Source of the DNA: Streptomyces sp. ITFR-16
GTDB taxonomy: Bacteria; Actinomycetota; Actinomycetes; Streptomycetales; Streptomycetaceae
DNA: 64,000 nucleotides
Reading direction: 5' to 3'
Assembly (NCBI RefSeq): GCF_031844705.1
Contig: NZ_CP134609.1
Coordinates: forward strand, 1,674,001-1,738,000
The notes beneath the pieces were generated by a model. That model made no database searches, had not been told where the DNA came from, and saw only the letters and a program-made list of their open reading frames with translations. Positions 52,895 through 62,301 of the stretch are shown one piece after another. The translations under genes were made by a program, and so were the position numbers. The first letter of the stretch is position 1; every line of letters begins with the position of its first letter.

Positions 52895-55800
52895 TGCTCC
52901 CCCTCGCTTTCCTCAGTGCCGCTGTCCATCGGCTCTTCCTCAGGCACGTCGGTGAGCAACCCCGCGTGGGCCGGAACGCGGCGGCTTGGCCGGAAGCTGA
53001 GCAGCTCGGCGGCCAGATCTTCGGGTCCGGGGTATCCGACGTCGTCGATGATCTGTTCGCCGTCCCAGACCAGCAGCATGGCGGAGACAGTGTGCGATGC
53101 CTCATCGTGCTTCATGTCGTAGTGCGAGATCTGCGGCACGTCGGGATACGTGATCCACAGGTCGTAGCCGGTCATGAAGAGGTCGAGGTCGAACTTAACC
53201 GTGAGGGCGAGCAAGTCGGGGCGGTACTTCTCGTCGATGCCGGCGAACGCCTCGTCGAGGGCGATCAGGCGTGGGCAGGTGGGGTAGGCGGAACTGTACT
53301 GGGCGTGGGCGGCGGCGAAGAGTGGCAGGTGAATGGAGGCGGACTTCTCACCGCCGGACATCACACTGTGTTTGGCCTTGGTGAGAACTTCTCCTTTCTT
53401 CCTTTCCTCCTCACTCATGCCCGGGCGGAACAGCCGCAGTTCGAACTTGCGCCAGGATCGGTAGTCCAGGACTTCGGCGATCACGTGTTGGTAGCTCTGC
53501 TTCTTGTCTGCGGCGGCCTTGGTGCGGATCTGGCTGCGCAGGTGGGATCGGAGTTCGGCCAAGCTCGCCGGGGCGAGCCCGGACGCGTCCTTCTCCAGCA
53601 GTTTGCTGACGGCCTTCTGGGAGTCGGTCAGGCTGTCGGAGGCGACCCAGTGGATGCCGACCGTCGTTCCGGATGACATCGGCCTGGCCCGAGTGTCGGC
53701 GTCCATGTTTCTGACCAAATCGCGGGCCGCGGTGGTGCGGCTGTGAATCTGCTCGGCGAGCCCGGTCAGCAAGCCGTCTTCAAGGACGGTGCGTTCCTTC
53801 TCCTCCAGCAATACCCGATGGTCGGCAAGTTGTTCGGCCAATCGGCGCGCGAAGTCCGCCACCGGCGCCGGGCCTTCGCTGTCGGTAACCCGGGCCAGGA
53901 TGATGTCGCCAGCCTGCTCCCACTCGAAGAGGTAGCCCTGATCGGATCCGAGCAGGGCGCCTTCCAACGTGGTGATGGCCGTGGAAATCTTTGTGGTGGC
54001 GGTCTTCAGGAGGCTCTCGGTGATACGGCGACCCTGAGTGGCTTCATCGAGTGCGTCGACAAGGGAGATGACGGTCGTAGGGACGGCGCTGCGGGCTGCC
54101 TCGATGCCAGTGACCGAGGTGTCGTGGGCAGTCAGCATGTCCATGAGTCGCCGCACGGTCTCCTCGGCAGATGGCCACACTTCGCGCGGTACCCAGACAG
54201 TGTCCACCACTGTGTCGAGGAGGCCGAGCAGGTCCGGCCGGGCGTACGGCTCAAGGGTGAGGGTCGTTCGTACCTGCTCACGCACGGCGGTCGTCAGGAC
54301 GTCGCCGACGAACTCCAGAGTGTTCTTGGCCTTCATGAGCCGGTCACGCTGGTCTTCGACGTCCTTCACCGCACGCCGGTGTGCCTTCTCTGCTTCCGCC
54401 AGCTGCCCCTCAGCCACCTTGATCTTCTGGAGGATCTCCCGGAGCGGTGCTTCAAGCGTCTCTTGCCTCGTACGTAGCCGCTCTTCCAGGACGGCGAAAG
54501 CATCCTTGCGTGTCTGCAGCTGCTCGGCCTCCTCGGCGTAGGTCTGTGCCTGCCCTTCGATAATCTCTTTGCGGCCCGCGAGGTCCTTCTCGGCCTCATC
54601 GATCTGTTCTCGACATACCGCAAGCTCCTTGCCGGCAGCGCCGAAATCGGTGACGGCCTGGGCGACACCTTTCAGTTCCTCACGGGTCGTAGGAAGCCGC
54701 GCGGCTGTGGCGGCTTGTCTCAGCAGCCGCTTCTTCTCGTGTGCACGGGCAACAGCACCATCAAGGTCTTTGCGAGCCTTCTCAAGGCGACGGCGAGCTC
54801 CGGCGAGATTGCCGGCGATCACCGCCACGTCGCGTGCCGCTTCGTCGATCATCTGGGTGCTGGGGAGCTGGCAGCGCGCGCGGTCGAAGTCGTCGAACAC
54901 CTCCTGGGCGTCCTGCCGTTGGACTTCGGCATCTGTGAGCTGGGTCTCCAGCACGGTGATGGCCCCATCGAGGCGGCTCAGCCGCTCACGTCGGCGTGCA
55001 GCCCGTGCAGTGGCTCCGATGTACTCCGGCTGTTCCTTGGGGTGGGCACCGACCTGAACGCCCAGGGAGAAATGCGACTCGACGGTCATGCAAGGGGCGC
55101 TATCCGTGTCGATGTCTCTGTCGGCTGTCGGAGCTTCGTCCGCGACACCGATGGAAGCGAGGACGGCTTGCACACCTTCGGGGCTCACATGTTCCTGGTC
55201 TTCGACAATCAGGATGTCGGCCAGTGTGCTCCCGGTGGGCCGTTGCGTGACGGGCAGTGGACGCAAATAGGCATCGGCGACCTTATCGCGCAGTGCCTGG
55301 TCGGTGGCCTCCGAGCCGGGGTGCAGCCATGCGGTGAGCAACCCGGCCGCGTACAAGGCGCCTTCCACCGCCGCAGCGTGGTCATCGGAAATGTGATCGG
55401 CGAACCGTACGAGCTGCCACAGCGGAGCGCCTGACCTTCCCTCTCTGTTGGCGGGCCGCAGGTCGCTGAGCGGAGGTGCCTCGTCTTCTTCAGCCGCCAC
55501 CCTGTCTCGCTCGCTTCGCGTCTTGTGCAGGGCGTCCGAGATGTCGTCGTACTGCCTCTTCAGCGTTTCGACGCGGGTGAGGGCAGCAGTTCGGCGCTGA
55601 TCAGTGAGAGAGCGCAAGACCTCAGGCAGCGGGATCGCTGCCGGCTCTCCTGCGGCGGCCAAAGCAGCGAGCAGGGGCGCACGGTCGGCGGGGCAGAGAA
55701 CCGCGGCTTCGCCGTCGTTGGTCCAGCGAGCGATAACTCGGTCGAGATCATGGGCGGCCTCTGCGCGCGCCTGGCTGAGTTGATCGGCGGCGGCAGCTGA

Positions 55801-57228
55801 CTTCTGCTCGGTCTCCGTGAGTTCAGCAGCTGCGCTATCCACACGTTTTTGCTCGCGGCCCTGATCCTCCATAGCTTGCTCGACTGCGGTGAGATGGTGG
55901 CGCACATCCTCGAGTTCGGTTTCGCGCGCGGTCGTGTAGCCGACGACGTGCGTCTGAAACGCGGCATCGAAGTTCAGTGCGTCTTCTTCGAGGAGGATGC
56001 CGGATCGGCGTGCCGCGTCCAAGAGGTCTCGGGTGTGCCGTGATGCGGCTGCGTTGAGTTTTTCGCACCGCTCGCCGACCCTCGCTGCCTCACCCTTGAG
56101 AGTGGCGAGGTGCCCCCAAGCGCCGTTGAGGAGGCGGTCGCTGTCTTTGATGCCCTGGCTCTCGCCGCGCACTCGGTCACGTAGCTCGTCGAGGTCCTTC
56201 TGCTGCGTAACAGCGTCATGATTCCTGAGGGTGGCGAGGCGTGTGCCGATCTCTTTGCACTGCCGTTCCCCGGTGTCCCGGCGTTGCCGTGCCTCAGCCA
56301 GTTGCCCGTCGGCGGTCCGCCGTTCCTCCGCTGCCTGAAGGATCCTGGCGCACTCATCGGCCGTGGCCTGCGTGCGCTCCTTGACCTGGCCTACGCGGTC
56401 TCGGGCGTGGACTTGAAGGTAACTGGTGTACTCACGCAGGAAGTTCTGTACGGCTGTGTCGGCCCCGGCCAAGGCATTGAGGAGCGCCTGGATCTCTGCG
56501 AGGTTCTCGAAGTCCCGGGCAGCTTGCTTGATCAGGTCTTCGTCGACGGGGCGCAGACCCGCGGTGAGAGTGTCGGACACCTTGGCCGGATCCAGGTCCT
56601 TGGCCAGGAGAGGGCGGCGCAACTGGAGCAGCAGGTTGATCAGTTGGCTGTAGCGCTCGCGTCCAAGGCCGAACAGCCGGTCGTCGATGGCATCGCGGTA
56701 TGCCTCTGCCGTCTCGTACGTGGCATCCTCGCCCAGCATTTTCGCCAGTGCCTTCTCCCGCAGTGGCCGCGAGGCATCGTCCAGGAGACCAAAGTCGAGG
56801 CCCATGCGGCCATCGGTGACGAAGTAGAAGCGGGCCGGCGAGGGCATCGCTTTCGTCACTCGCATGCCGATGCCAGCGGTAACAGCCTCGATGACCTTGC
56901 CGTCGGGGGCAGTGCGGGCGAATTCCATCCATACATAGCCGTATGCGGACTCCTGCTTCTTGTAGAGCAGGTTCGATTTCATGGTCCGTTCCTCGCCACT
57001 GAACGGATCCAGCCGTCGTGCGTCTAGGACGCCGTCCAGCACGAGGGGGAAGAGCACCTCCAGGGCCTTGGTCTTGCCGGATCCGTTGTGCCCGCGAAGC
57101 ACCAGGCGACCGTCGGCGAAGACGAATTCCTCGTCGATGTAGTCCCACAGGCCGATCACGCCCGCACGCGTGGGCTTGAATCGGGCCTCCGGATAATCGG
57201 CCTTGCGGGGATGCGGGATGAGCGTCAT
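52891..57228 (-). CDS. jetC: Wadjet type II JetC (SMC-like ATPase, TIGR02680)
   Basis: This 1445-residue SMC-like motor has Walker A LRGHNGSGKTKALEVL (about 45-52). Long coiled coils rich in Glu/Arg/Ala follow on both sides of a hinge region around residue 640. The ABC signature VMSGGEKSASIHLPLF is at about 1289 and Walker B RLIALDEAFAGID at about 1326. The length is right for a MukB/TIGR02680-type protein. It overlaps jetB upstream and jetD downstream by 4 bp each (ATGA). It powers DNA loop extrusion used to sense circular DNA size. Confidence 0.93.
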   Translation of the reverse strand: MTLIPHPRKADYPEARFKPTRAGVIGLWDYIDEEFVFADGRLVLRGHNGSGKTKALEVLFPLVLDGVLDARRLDPFSGEERTMKSNLLYKKQESAYGYVWMEFARTAPDGKVIEAVTAGIGMRVTKAMPSPARFYFVTDGRMGLDFGLLDDASRPLREKALAKMLGEDATYETAEAYRDAIDDRLFGLGRERYSQLINLLLQLRRPLLAKDLDPAKVSDTLTAGLRPVDEDLIKQAARDFENLAEIQALLNALAGADTAVQNFLREYTSYLQVHARDRVGQVKERTQATADECARILQAAEERRTADGQLAEARQRRDTGERQCKEIGTRLATLRNHDAVTQQKDLDELRDRVRGESQGIKDSDRLLNGAWGHLATLKGEAARVGERCEKLNAAASRHTRDLLDAARRSGILLEEDALNFDAAFQTHVVGYTTARETELEDVRHHLTAVEQAMEDQGREQKRVDSAAAELTETEQKSAAAADQLSQARAEAAHDLDRVIARWTNDGEAAVLCPADRAPLLAALAAAGEPAAIPLPEVLRSLTDQRRTAALTRVETLKRQYDDISDALHKTRSERDRVAAEEDEAPPLSDLRPANREGRSGAPLWQLVRFADHISDDHAAAVEGALYAAGLLTAWLHPGSEATDQALRDKVADAYLRPLPVTQRPTGSTLADILIVEDQEHVSPEGVQAVLASIGVADEAPTADRDIDTDSAPCMTVESHFSLGVQVGAHPKEQPEYIGATARAARRRERLSRLDGAITVLETQLTDAEVQRQDAQEVFDDFDRARCQLPSTQMIDEAARDVAVIAGNLAGARRRLEKARKDLDGAVARAHEKKRLLRQAATAARLPTTREELKGVAQAVTDFGAAGKELAVCREQIDEAEKDLAGRKEIIEGQAQTYAEEAEQLQTRKDAFAVLEERLRTRQETLEAPLREILQKIKVAEGQLAEAEKAHRRAVKDVEDQRDRLMKAKNTLEFVGDVLTTAVREQVRTTLTLEPYARPDLLGLLDTVVDTVWVPREVWPSAEETVRRLMDMLTAHDTSVTGIEAARSAVPTTVISLVDALDEATQGRRITESLLKTATTKISTAITTLEGALLGSDQGYLFEWEQAGDIILARVTDSEGPAPVADFARRLAEQLADHRVLLEEKERTVLEDGLLTGLAEQIHSRTTAARDLVRNMDADTRARPMSSGTTVGIHWVASDSLTDSQKAVSKLLEKDASGLAPASLAELRSHLRSQIRTKAAADKKQSYQHVIAEVLDYRSWRKFELRLFRPGMSEEERKKGEVLTKAKHSVMSGGEKSASIHLPLFAAAHAQYSSAYPTCPRLIALDEAFAGIDEKYRPDLLALTVKFDLDLFMTGYDLWITYPDVPQISHYDMKHDEASHTVSAMLLVWDGEQIIDDVGYPGPEDLAAELLSFRPSRRVPAHAGLLTDVPEEEPMDSGTEESEGEQ

Positions 57229-58646
57229 CGAGAGGTGTCCTCTAGGGGGAAGTCGAGGGCGAACTGACCTTCATACGCAGGTCGAGGCAGCACGGCGGTG
57301 ATATTGCGGTAACGCGCCGCGGCAGGGCACACCAGGATTCCCCCAGGGACGAGGTGCACCAGGCGCAGGTCTGCCAGCAGAGAGAGGGCCTCGGCCAGAA
57401 GCCCTCCGGGATCGCCCTGCCATTTATTGGTGAACGAGGACGGACCGAACTCCTCGTACAGCTCGGTGATCATCTGCTCCAGCACGCCTTGCTCAACGAA
57501 CGGCAGGCCCGCCCGCTGTTCGGCTGCGTCGGCTTCCGTTCCTGGTCCGTACGCCCCTTGGCCGTTGTCTGTCTGCGGGTCATGAGCGAGGGCTTCGAGT
57601 GTGCCGGCCTCGGGCAGGGCCATGTCGATGCGACTCAGCAGGTCCGCGTGTTCTTCTCGCGGGTCAGGTGGGAGAAGGCGCTGCAGGCTGCCGGAACGGT
57701 CGGGGTCTTCCTGTAGGTCCGCGATCTTCGCCAGTATCAGACCGGCGGTCCGGTTGACTGCTCCTCCTCGCCCCGGGAAACGCTTGTCGGTGAAACGCCC
57801 CGTGGTATCGACAAGCATGATCCCCTCAGCCCGGCGCTCGACGGGCAGACCGGTCAGACGCGCGATGTCCTCGGCCAGAGTGGGCTGGCGCAGCGCGATC
57901 GCGGTTTCCGGGTCGATGCCGGCGAAGTAGACCACCGGGTGCTCGATGAGCATCCGTCGGGCCCGCTGGGCAGCCAAACGCCGACGCGGGTCCCGCCCGG
58001 TGCCCGCGGTCGGGGTGTCCAGCAGACCGGCGGCACTCGTCAGGTGCTGCAAGGGCCTGTTGGGCTTGAAGAGGGCTGCGCAGGTGTCGTGGTCGATGTC
58101 GAACAGAGCGTCCCCACGATCGTGGTCGCGGGCCCAGTCCTCGGTGGAACCGTCGGAAATCCGCAGCGCCCCTCGGTCGACAAGCCAGTCCATCACGTCA
58201 ACGACCGCGTCCTTGTGGCCCGCTGCCGTCGCGTCGAAGCCGAGATACTCGATGGCGTTGGCGTACGGAGCAAGGAACTTGACGAGATCGGCGAGGGTGA
58301 TCTCTATCCGCGACCGGTTCAAGCCCGCCAGGACCAGACACAGGTATGCGAGCCGCCGCCGGTCGAAGGGCTTTTTACTCTTCACCGTGAGAAACGCCTG
58401 GCTCTCGTCGAAGGTATCCAGCCGCCGCAGCAGGCGAGCATGACGGGCACTCGTGGACAGCGTGTATCCGAAAAGGTCCCGGAAGTCCTTCGTCAGTTCG
58501 TCGGCCCACTGCAGGACCGACGCAAGCGCCTTGGTCCGCGGGTAGGTCTCGGTGACCACGCTGTGCAACAACAAGAGCCGGGCCGCCTGCTGGTACGAGC
58601 TGAGGTCCGCGGGCTCCACAGATGCGGCTACGCGCTGGGCAGGCAT
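57225..58646 (-). CDS. jetB: Wadjet type II JetB (TIGR02678/DUF2398)
   Basis: This 473-residue protein is the kite-type subunit of the complex. The start is ATG 58646, which shares its A with the jetA TGA (TGATG); an upstream TTG at 58649 is also possible. The recognisable segment is LSSYQQAARLLLLHSVVTET followed by YPRTKALASVLQWADELTKDF, with winged-helix-like stretches later. It is annotated in this family as DUF2398. It should bind the JetC heads together with JetA. Confidence 0.88.
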   Translation of the reverse strand: MPAQRVAASVEPADLSSYQQAARLLLLHSVVTETYPRTKALASVLQWADELTKDFRDLFGYTLSTSARHARLLRRLDTFDESQAFLTVKSKKPFDRRRLAYLCLVLAGLNRSRIEITLADLVKFLAPYANAIEYLGFDATAAGHKDAVVDVMDWLVDRGALRISDGSTEDWARDHDRGDALFDIDHDTCAALFKPNRPLQHLTSAAGLLDTPTAGTGRDPRRRLAAQRARRMLIEHPVVYFAGIDPETAIALRQPTLAEDIARLTGLPVERRAEGIMLVDTTGRFTDKRFPGRGGAVNRTAGLILAKIADLQEDPDRSGSLQRLLPPDPREEHADLLSRIDMALPEAGTLEALAHDPQTDNGQGAYGPGTEADAAEQRAGLPFVEQGVLEQMITELYEEFGPSSFTNKWQGDPGGLLAEALSLLADLRLVHLVPGGILVCPAAARYRNITAVLPRPAYEGQFALDFPLEDTSR

Positions 58647-60217
58647 CAAGGCGACCCCGATCCGAGACGGCGACGCATCGCACCGTGTGGCTTGATCTCC
58701 AGGGCGAAACCGGGCAGGTGCAGCGTGCCGGTTTCGGTCCGCACGCGACTCCCGCGTTCACTGGGCACAAGACGCAGCGTCAGCACATCGCTGCTGCCGG
58801 TGCCTGAGCGCAGACGTCCCGCGACGACCGTTCGCGCCTCCAGGGCGCGGGTCAGCAGCTTGAGCACGGCGCGAGTCTCCGCCTGGTTCAGTACTCGATC
58901 ATGAGGTCCGTGCTCCAGGAGAGTTTCCGCCGCGCTCCGTTCCGCGGCCCGCTCTGCCAGTTGAGCCTCGCGCAGGCGGGCGTGCGCGCCCCGGGACTTC
59001 CGCACCGGCTGCGGACCTCCCTGCGCCGGCCTCTTACCGTGCTTGAAGAGGCTGACGCTGATCTCCACACCCGGCGCCTCCCACCACGTCGAACGCGGCG
59101 AGATCTGGTCGTCATCATCGTTTGCGCCCGAAAGATGCCGTACGGAGCGCAGATCGAAAGCGGCGGCGACCAGAGCGTTCGCCGCCTGCTCATCCGGTGC
59201 CGCGGCAGCCCACGCGGCCAGATGCCGTAGTTGAGTAGTGCGGCTCACGCCGCCTCTGCGTGACTCCGTGACCTGCCTCAGCAAGGCGATGACCCCAGAG
59301 ATCGCGGTGCGAGTGGCGCCCTGCAACTGATCCGCCCTGGACCCGCCCGCGCCATCGGCCAAGAACCACTGCCGCAGCCCCATCCAGCGCCGCCGCCAGT
59401 CCTCCAGCCGTACAGCCGGGCGCATCATGGGCCGTTCGTCCGCTGCGGCCGCCCGCTCCAGCAGCGTCTCCACCCCGGTGTCCTCCACCTCATGCACAGC
59501 CTCAGCCAGGCGGGACGCATAGCGTTCCAGTTCGGCCGTGAACTCGCTCATGTGGGCCAGCAGCGCATGCTTGTACCGGAGGAACGTCTCGGGGGAGATG
59601 TCCGTTGTACGGACTACGTCGTTGAGCGTCAAATAGAAGCGCGCTGCCCGTTGGGTCATGTCCTCCAGCACGCTGTCGAGCCGGGTGAGCTTGCGGTAGA
59701 CCTCGTCCTGGTCGCCCTGCCGGTTCGCGGTGGCCAGGGCCTTGAAGTCCGCCAGGATGTCGGCGAAGACCAGACGCGACAGGTTTGCGTCCTGGACCCG
59801 CGACCCGATGACCTCTTCCACCGCGCAGTAGACGCGGTAGCCGATCTCAGTGAACTGGTACACCGACTGGCGGTTGCGGTAAGCGGCCAGATTGCCGCAC
59901 CGAGTCGCGTCCTCCACTTTGTAGAGGACCTGCTCGTCCTCGGCCGCGAGATTGTCAAGCATGGCCCGCAGGTTCAGGTCTGTAGCACTCGGTACCTCGT
60001 CGTGCGCTGCCGCAAGTTCGCTCAAGGCCTTCGCCACGTCATCGGTGTGGACCTGAACCTGGTGCACAGCCCGCAGCACATTCATCGCCCGCAGCACCCA
60101 CAGGTACGCGACGTGGTTATCGCGCTGGGTGAAGTTGAACAGTCTGAGCCGGTCGCCCACTGTCAACGAATCTAAATCGAACGACTCTGCGATTCCCGAG
60201 TCATCACGCTGCAGCAC
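58646..60217 (-). CDS. jetA: Wadjet type II JetA (TIGR02677/DUF2397)
   Basis: This 523-residue protein is the kleisin-type subunit. The N-terminus is LRLFNFTQRDNHVAYLWVLR, followed by repeated helical segments such as FNADILADFKALATANRQGD-type (LSRLVFADILADFKALATAN). The middle reads EDWRRRWMGLRQWFL. GTG 60217 has GAGGGG nine bases upstream and is the first gene of the Wadjet operon. With jetB, jetC and jetD in the same order, the set is complete for type II Wadjet, a system that restricts plasmid transformation. Confidence 0.9.
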   Translation of the reverse strand: MLQRDDSGIAESFDLDSLTVGDRLRLFNFTQRDNHVAYLWVLRAMNVLRAVHQVQVHTDDVAKALSELAAAHDEVPSATDLNLRAMLDNLAAEDEQVLYKVEDATRCGNLAAYRNRQSVYQFTEIGYRVYCAVEEVIGSRVQDANLSRLVFADILADFKALATANRQGDQDEVYRKLTRLDSVLEDMTQRAARFYLTLNDVVRTTDISPETFLRYKHALLAHMSEFTAELERYASRLAEAVHEVEDTGVETLLERAAAADERPMMRPAVRLEDWRRRWMGLRQWFLADGAGGSRADQLQGATRTAISGVIALLRQVTESRRGGVSRTTQLRHLAAWAAAAPDEQAANALVAAAFDLRSVRHLSGANDDDDQISPRSTWWEAPGVEISVSLFKHGKRPAQGGPQPVRKSRGAHARLREAQLAERAAERSAAETLLEHGPHDRVLNQAETRAVLKLLTRALEARTVVAGRLRSGTGSSDVLTLRLVPSERGSRVRTETGTLHLPGFALEIKPHGAMRRRLGSGSP

Positions 60218-60544
60218 CTACACCGCCCCTCGTTCACATCTACTGCTCCTACCCTGACAGTTGCCACTGACAATCACGCCGGAGTGCTCGGAACAGGTTG
60301 CCCCTGAAGCCGCTCAACGGCCATGCCCTCAGGCAGCTATCTCCCGAGAAGCCGCTTTCGGATCAGGTGAGCTGATAGTCGCTGGGCTGATAGAGCCCGC
60401 AATATCTGGCCAGAATTCGCCCGGTGGCCAGCACGGCTACGGACTGCAGTGAAAAGAAGCGCAGCGCTGAGCTCCAGGTCAGCCGGATCGACCCAGCCGA
60501 TGCGGGTGGTGCGGCAGCGGACGGTGACCTCGTACGGAACCGGG
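60218..60544. other. Promoter region of the Wadjet operon and unassigned sequence
   Basis: It holds the jetA leader. A minus-strand open frame (60337-60588) contains VPYEVTVRCRTTRIGWVDPA and might be a decayed small gene. It overlaps the gene at 60545 and has no ribosome site, so I do not annotate it as a gene. Confidence 0.35.
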
Positions 60545-60781
60545 TCAGTGCCCCTCGGGCGCGGTGGGCCACGGGCGGTCTGGGCCATCGCGCCACTCCA
60601 GCCACTTCGGATCGTTCAGGACTCCGTCGGGGTCAGGGATGCCGAGCGCTTCGAGGAAGACGACCAGATCGTGGTCGGAGTAGGCGGTGCCCAGGATCTC
60701 GTCACGACCTCGGCGGTAAACCGTGACCCGCCGGCCGCCCGCCGCCGAGGGACGATGGACGACGATCGGCGCGCTGCGCAT
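60545..60781 (-). CDS. Small hypothetical protein (MRSAPIVVH type)
   Basis: This 78-residue cytoplasmic protein starts MRSAPIVVHRPSAAGGRRVT and contains EILGTAYSDHDLVVFLEALG and WLEWRDGPD. I recall similar short conserved proteins in streptomycete accessory regions. Start 60781 is preferred; an upstream ATG at 60841 would overlap the preceding stop as ATGA and cannot be excluded. No function is known. Confidence 0.6.
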   Translation of the reverse strand: MRSAPIVVHRPSAAGGRRVTVYRRGRDEILGTAYSDHDLVVFLEALGIPDPDGVLNDPKWLEWRDGPDRPWPTAPEGH

Positions 60782-60837
60782 GCACTCCACCCCGCAGTCG
60801 TTTTCCCTGCCTGGCCATCGTGCGCGCGGGCTGTCGA

Positions 60838-61095
60838 TCACCCCGCCCGCCGGACGGCCGGGGTCGCGCTGGGGACGTTGCGCTGGGCCAGCTCCTTCAG
60901 TTCCATCCGGGCAGCCGGGGTTCCTGCCGATCCTCTCCAGAACGGGTGGTCGGCGATCCGGGCCGACAGCTCCAGCAGACGGCGGCGACCTTCGGTCGGG
61001 CTGGCGGCCGAGGAACCATCCGCGATCTGCCGGTAGGTGCTGTACCAGGCGGTCTGGTCACGTAGGAGGTCTGGGGGGAAGTCGTACGGGCGCAT
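60838..61095 (-). CDS. Small hypothetical protein (MRPYDFPPDLLRDQ type)
   Basis: This 85-residue protein starts MRPYDFPPDLLRDQTAWYST and continues YRQIADGSSAASPTEGRRRL. It looks like a recurring Streptomyces accessory protein linked to the gene downstream; a downstream ATG overlaps its stop (ATGA at 60838-60841). The two probably form an operon. No catalytic motif is visible. Confidence 0.6.
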   Translation of the reverse strand: MRPYDFPPDLLRDQTAWYSTYRQIADGSSAASPTEGRRRLLELSARIADHPFWRGSAGTPAARMELKELAQRNVPSATPAVRRAG

Positions 61096-61266
61096 AGCAA
61101 CTATTAGATCGGATGTTCGATTACGCGGGCAACCGGCCACGCAGGCGTCTTCCGCTACCCCTCAGCGTGAACCGGCCCCACCAGACGGTCCGGCGCGCTA
61201 GAGGTGGAATAACCAGGGCGTTCGTTCGATTGGCTTCCTTGCAGAGATCGCGGGAGGGGGGCGCTG

Positions 61267-62202
61267 GTGGCCGAGCTGATGATGTTTCGGCAGGACGCGG
61301 ACGGACGGGATGTCGAGCTGGCCGGCTCGACGGTGGCGCTGGAGGTGGAGCTGCAGCGGCGGGTCGAGGCCGGCCTGGAGCAGATGCTGGGCGTCCGTTT
61401 CCTGGCCTCGGAGTATCCGACCGGGCCTTGGCACCGGGGGCGGATCGACACCCTGGGACTCGATGAGAACGGCAGTCCGGTGGTGATCGAGTTCAAGAAG
61501 GGCTCGGACAGCGGGGTGATGTCCCAGGCGGTCTCCTACCTGTCCTGGCTGGAGTCGGCGCACCACGAGTTCGAGGCGCTTGTGCGGAAGGTGCTGGGGG
61601 CGGAGGCCGCCGAGTCCGTCGACTGGCGTCGTCCGCGGATGATCTGCATCGCGGCGGGCTTCTCGCACCACGACCGGGTGGCGGTGCAGAGATTGCCCGA
61701 GCGGATCGACCTGGTGCGCTACCGGATCTTCGACGGTGGCCTACTGGGGCTGCTGCTCGTGGACTCCGCGACCGGCTTCCCGAGCGCTGCCTCGTCTCGC
61801 CGGGATCGGGAGCGGGCACCCGTGGCGGACAGCGTGCCGACGGCTTCGGCGGTCTCTCCGCCTGCGGGTGGAGGAGCGGTGCCGGAGTGCCTGCGGGACC
61901 TGTATGCGGAACTGGACGAGGCGCTCACGGCATGGGGCGAGGTGGAGGTGGCGTCCCTGCGGCACTACATCGCCTACCGGCGGTTGGTGAACGTGGCGTC
62001 GGTAATCTTCCGTCCGAAGCACGAGGCGATCCTGGTGTACCTCAGACTCGACCCGGACACGGTCGAGTTGGAGGAGGGCTTCACCCGGGACATGCGCGGT
62101 ATCGGACACCTCGGGACCGGCGACCTGGAGGTCCGCGTCGTCTCGGCAGCCGACTTGGAGAAGGCGGCGCCGCTGATCCGGCAGGCGTTCGAGGCGGCCT
62201 GA
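61267..62202 (+). CDS. PD-(D/E)XK-like protein with C-terminal DUF5655-type domain
   Basis: This 311-residue protein starts at GTG 61267 after GGGAGGGGGG, with MAELMMFRQDADGRDVELAG. The N-terminal half resembles NucS/DUF91 nucleases: GRIDTLGLDENGSPVVIEFK gives an Asp and an E-x-K spaced as in the PD-(D/E)XK superfamily. The C-terminal about 110 residues (LYAELDEALTAWGEVEVASL and later RDMRGIGHLGTGDLEVRVV) match the DUF5655 type. It probably binds or cuts DNA and may guard or mobilise the element. It is convergent with the methyltransferase gene. Confidence 0.75.
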   Translation: MAELMMFRQDADGRDVELAGSTVALEVELQRRVEAGLEQMLGVRFLASEYPTGPWHRGRIDTLGLDENGSPVVIEFKKGSDSGVMSQAVSYLSWLESAHHEFEALVRKVLGAEAAESVDWRRPRMICIAAGFSHHDRVAVQRLPERIDLVRYRIFDGGLLGLLLVDSATGFPSAASSRRDRERAPVADSVPTASAVSPPAGGGAVPECLRDLYAELDEALTAWGEVEVASLRHYIAYRRLVNVASVIFRPKHEAILVYLRLDPDTVELEEGFTRDMRGIGHLGTGDLEVRVVSAADLEKAAPLIRQAFEAA

Positions 62203-62210
62203 CGTAACAG

Positions 62211-62256
62211 GAGGGGCGGCTGGTGCATCGGTTAGTCGATGCTCCAGCCGCCCCTC
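62211..62256. terminator. Bidirectional terminator between convergent genes
   Basis: Bases 62211-62230 pair with 62237-62256 at 19 of 20 positions around a GTTAGT loop. It is placed between the PD-(D/E)XK gene (ends 62202, plus) and the methyltransferase gene (ends 62302, minus). Confidence 0.9.
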
Positions 62257-62301
62257 TGGCGTCTGTGGGCCGCCGGCCCTGGCCTCTCTTCGCTCTCACG
62301 C

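Noticed and set aside
60337..60588. Minus-strand frame with VPYEVTVRCRTTRIGWVDPA
   Set aside because: It overlaps the better-supported small gene at 60545, lacks a ribosome site and has no recognisable family; possibly a decayed gene.
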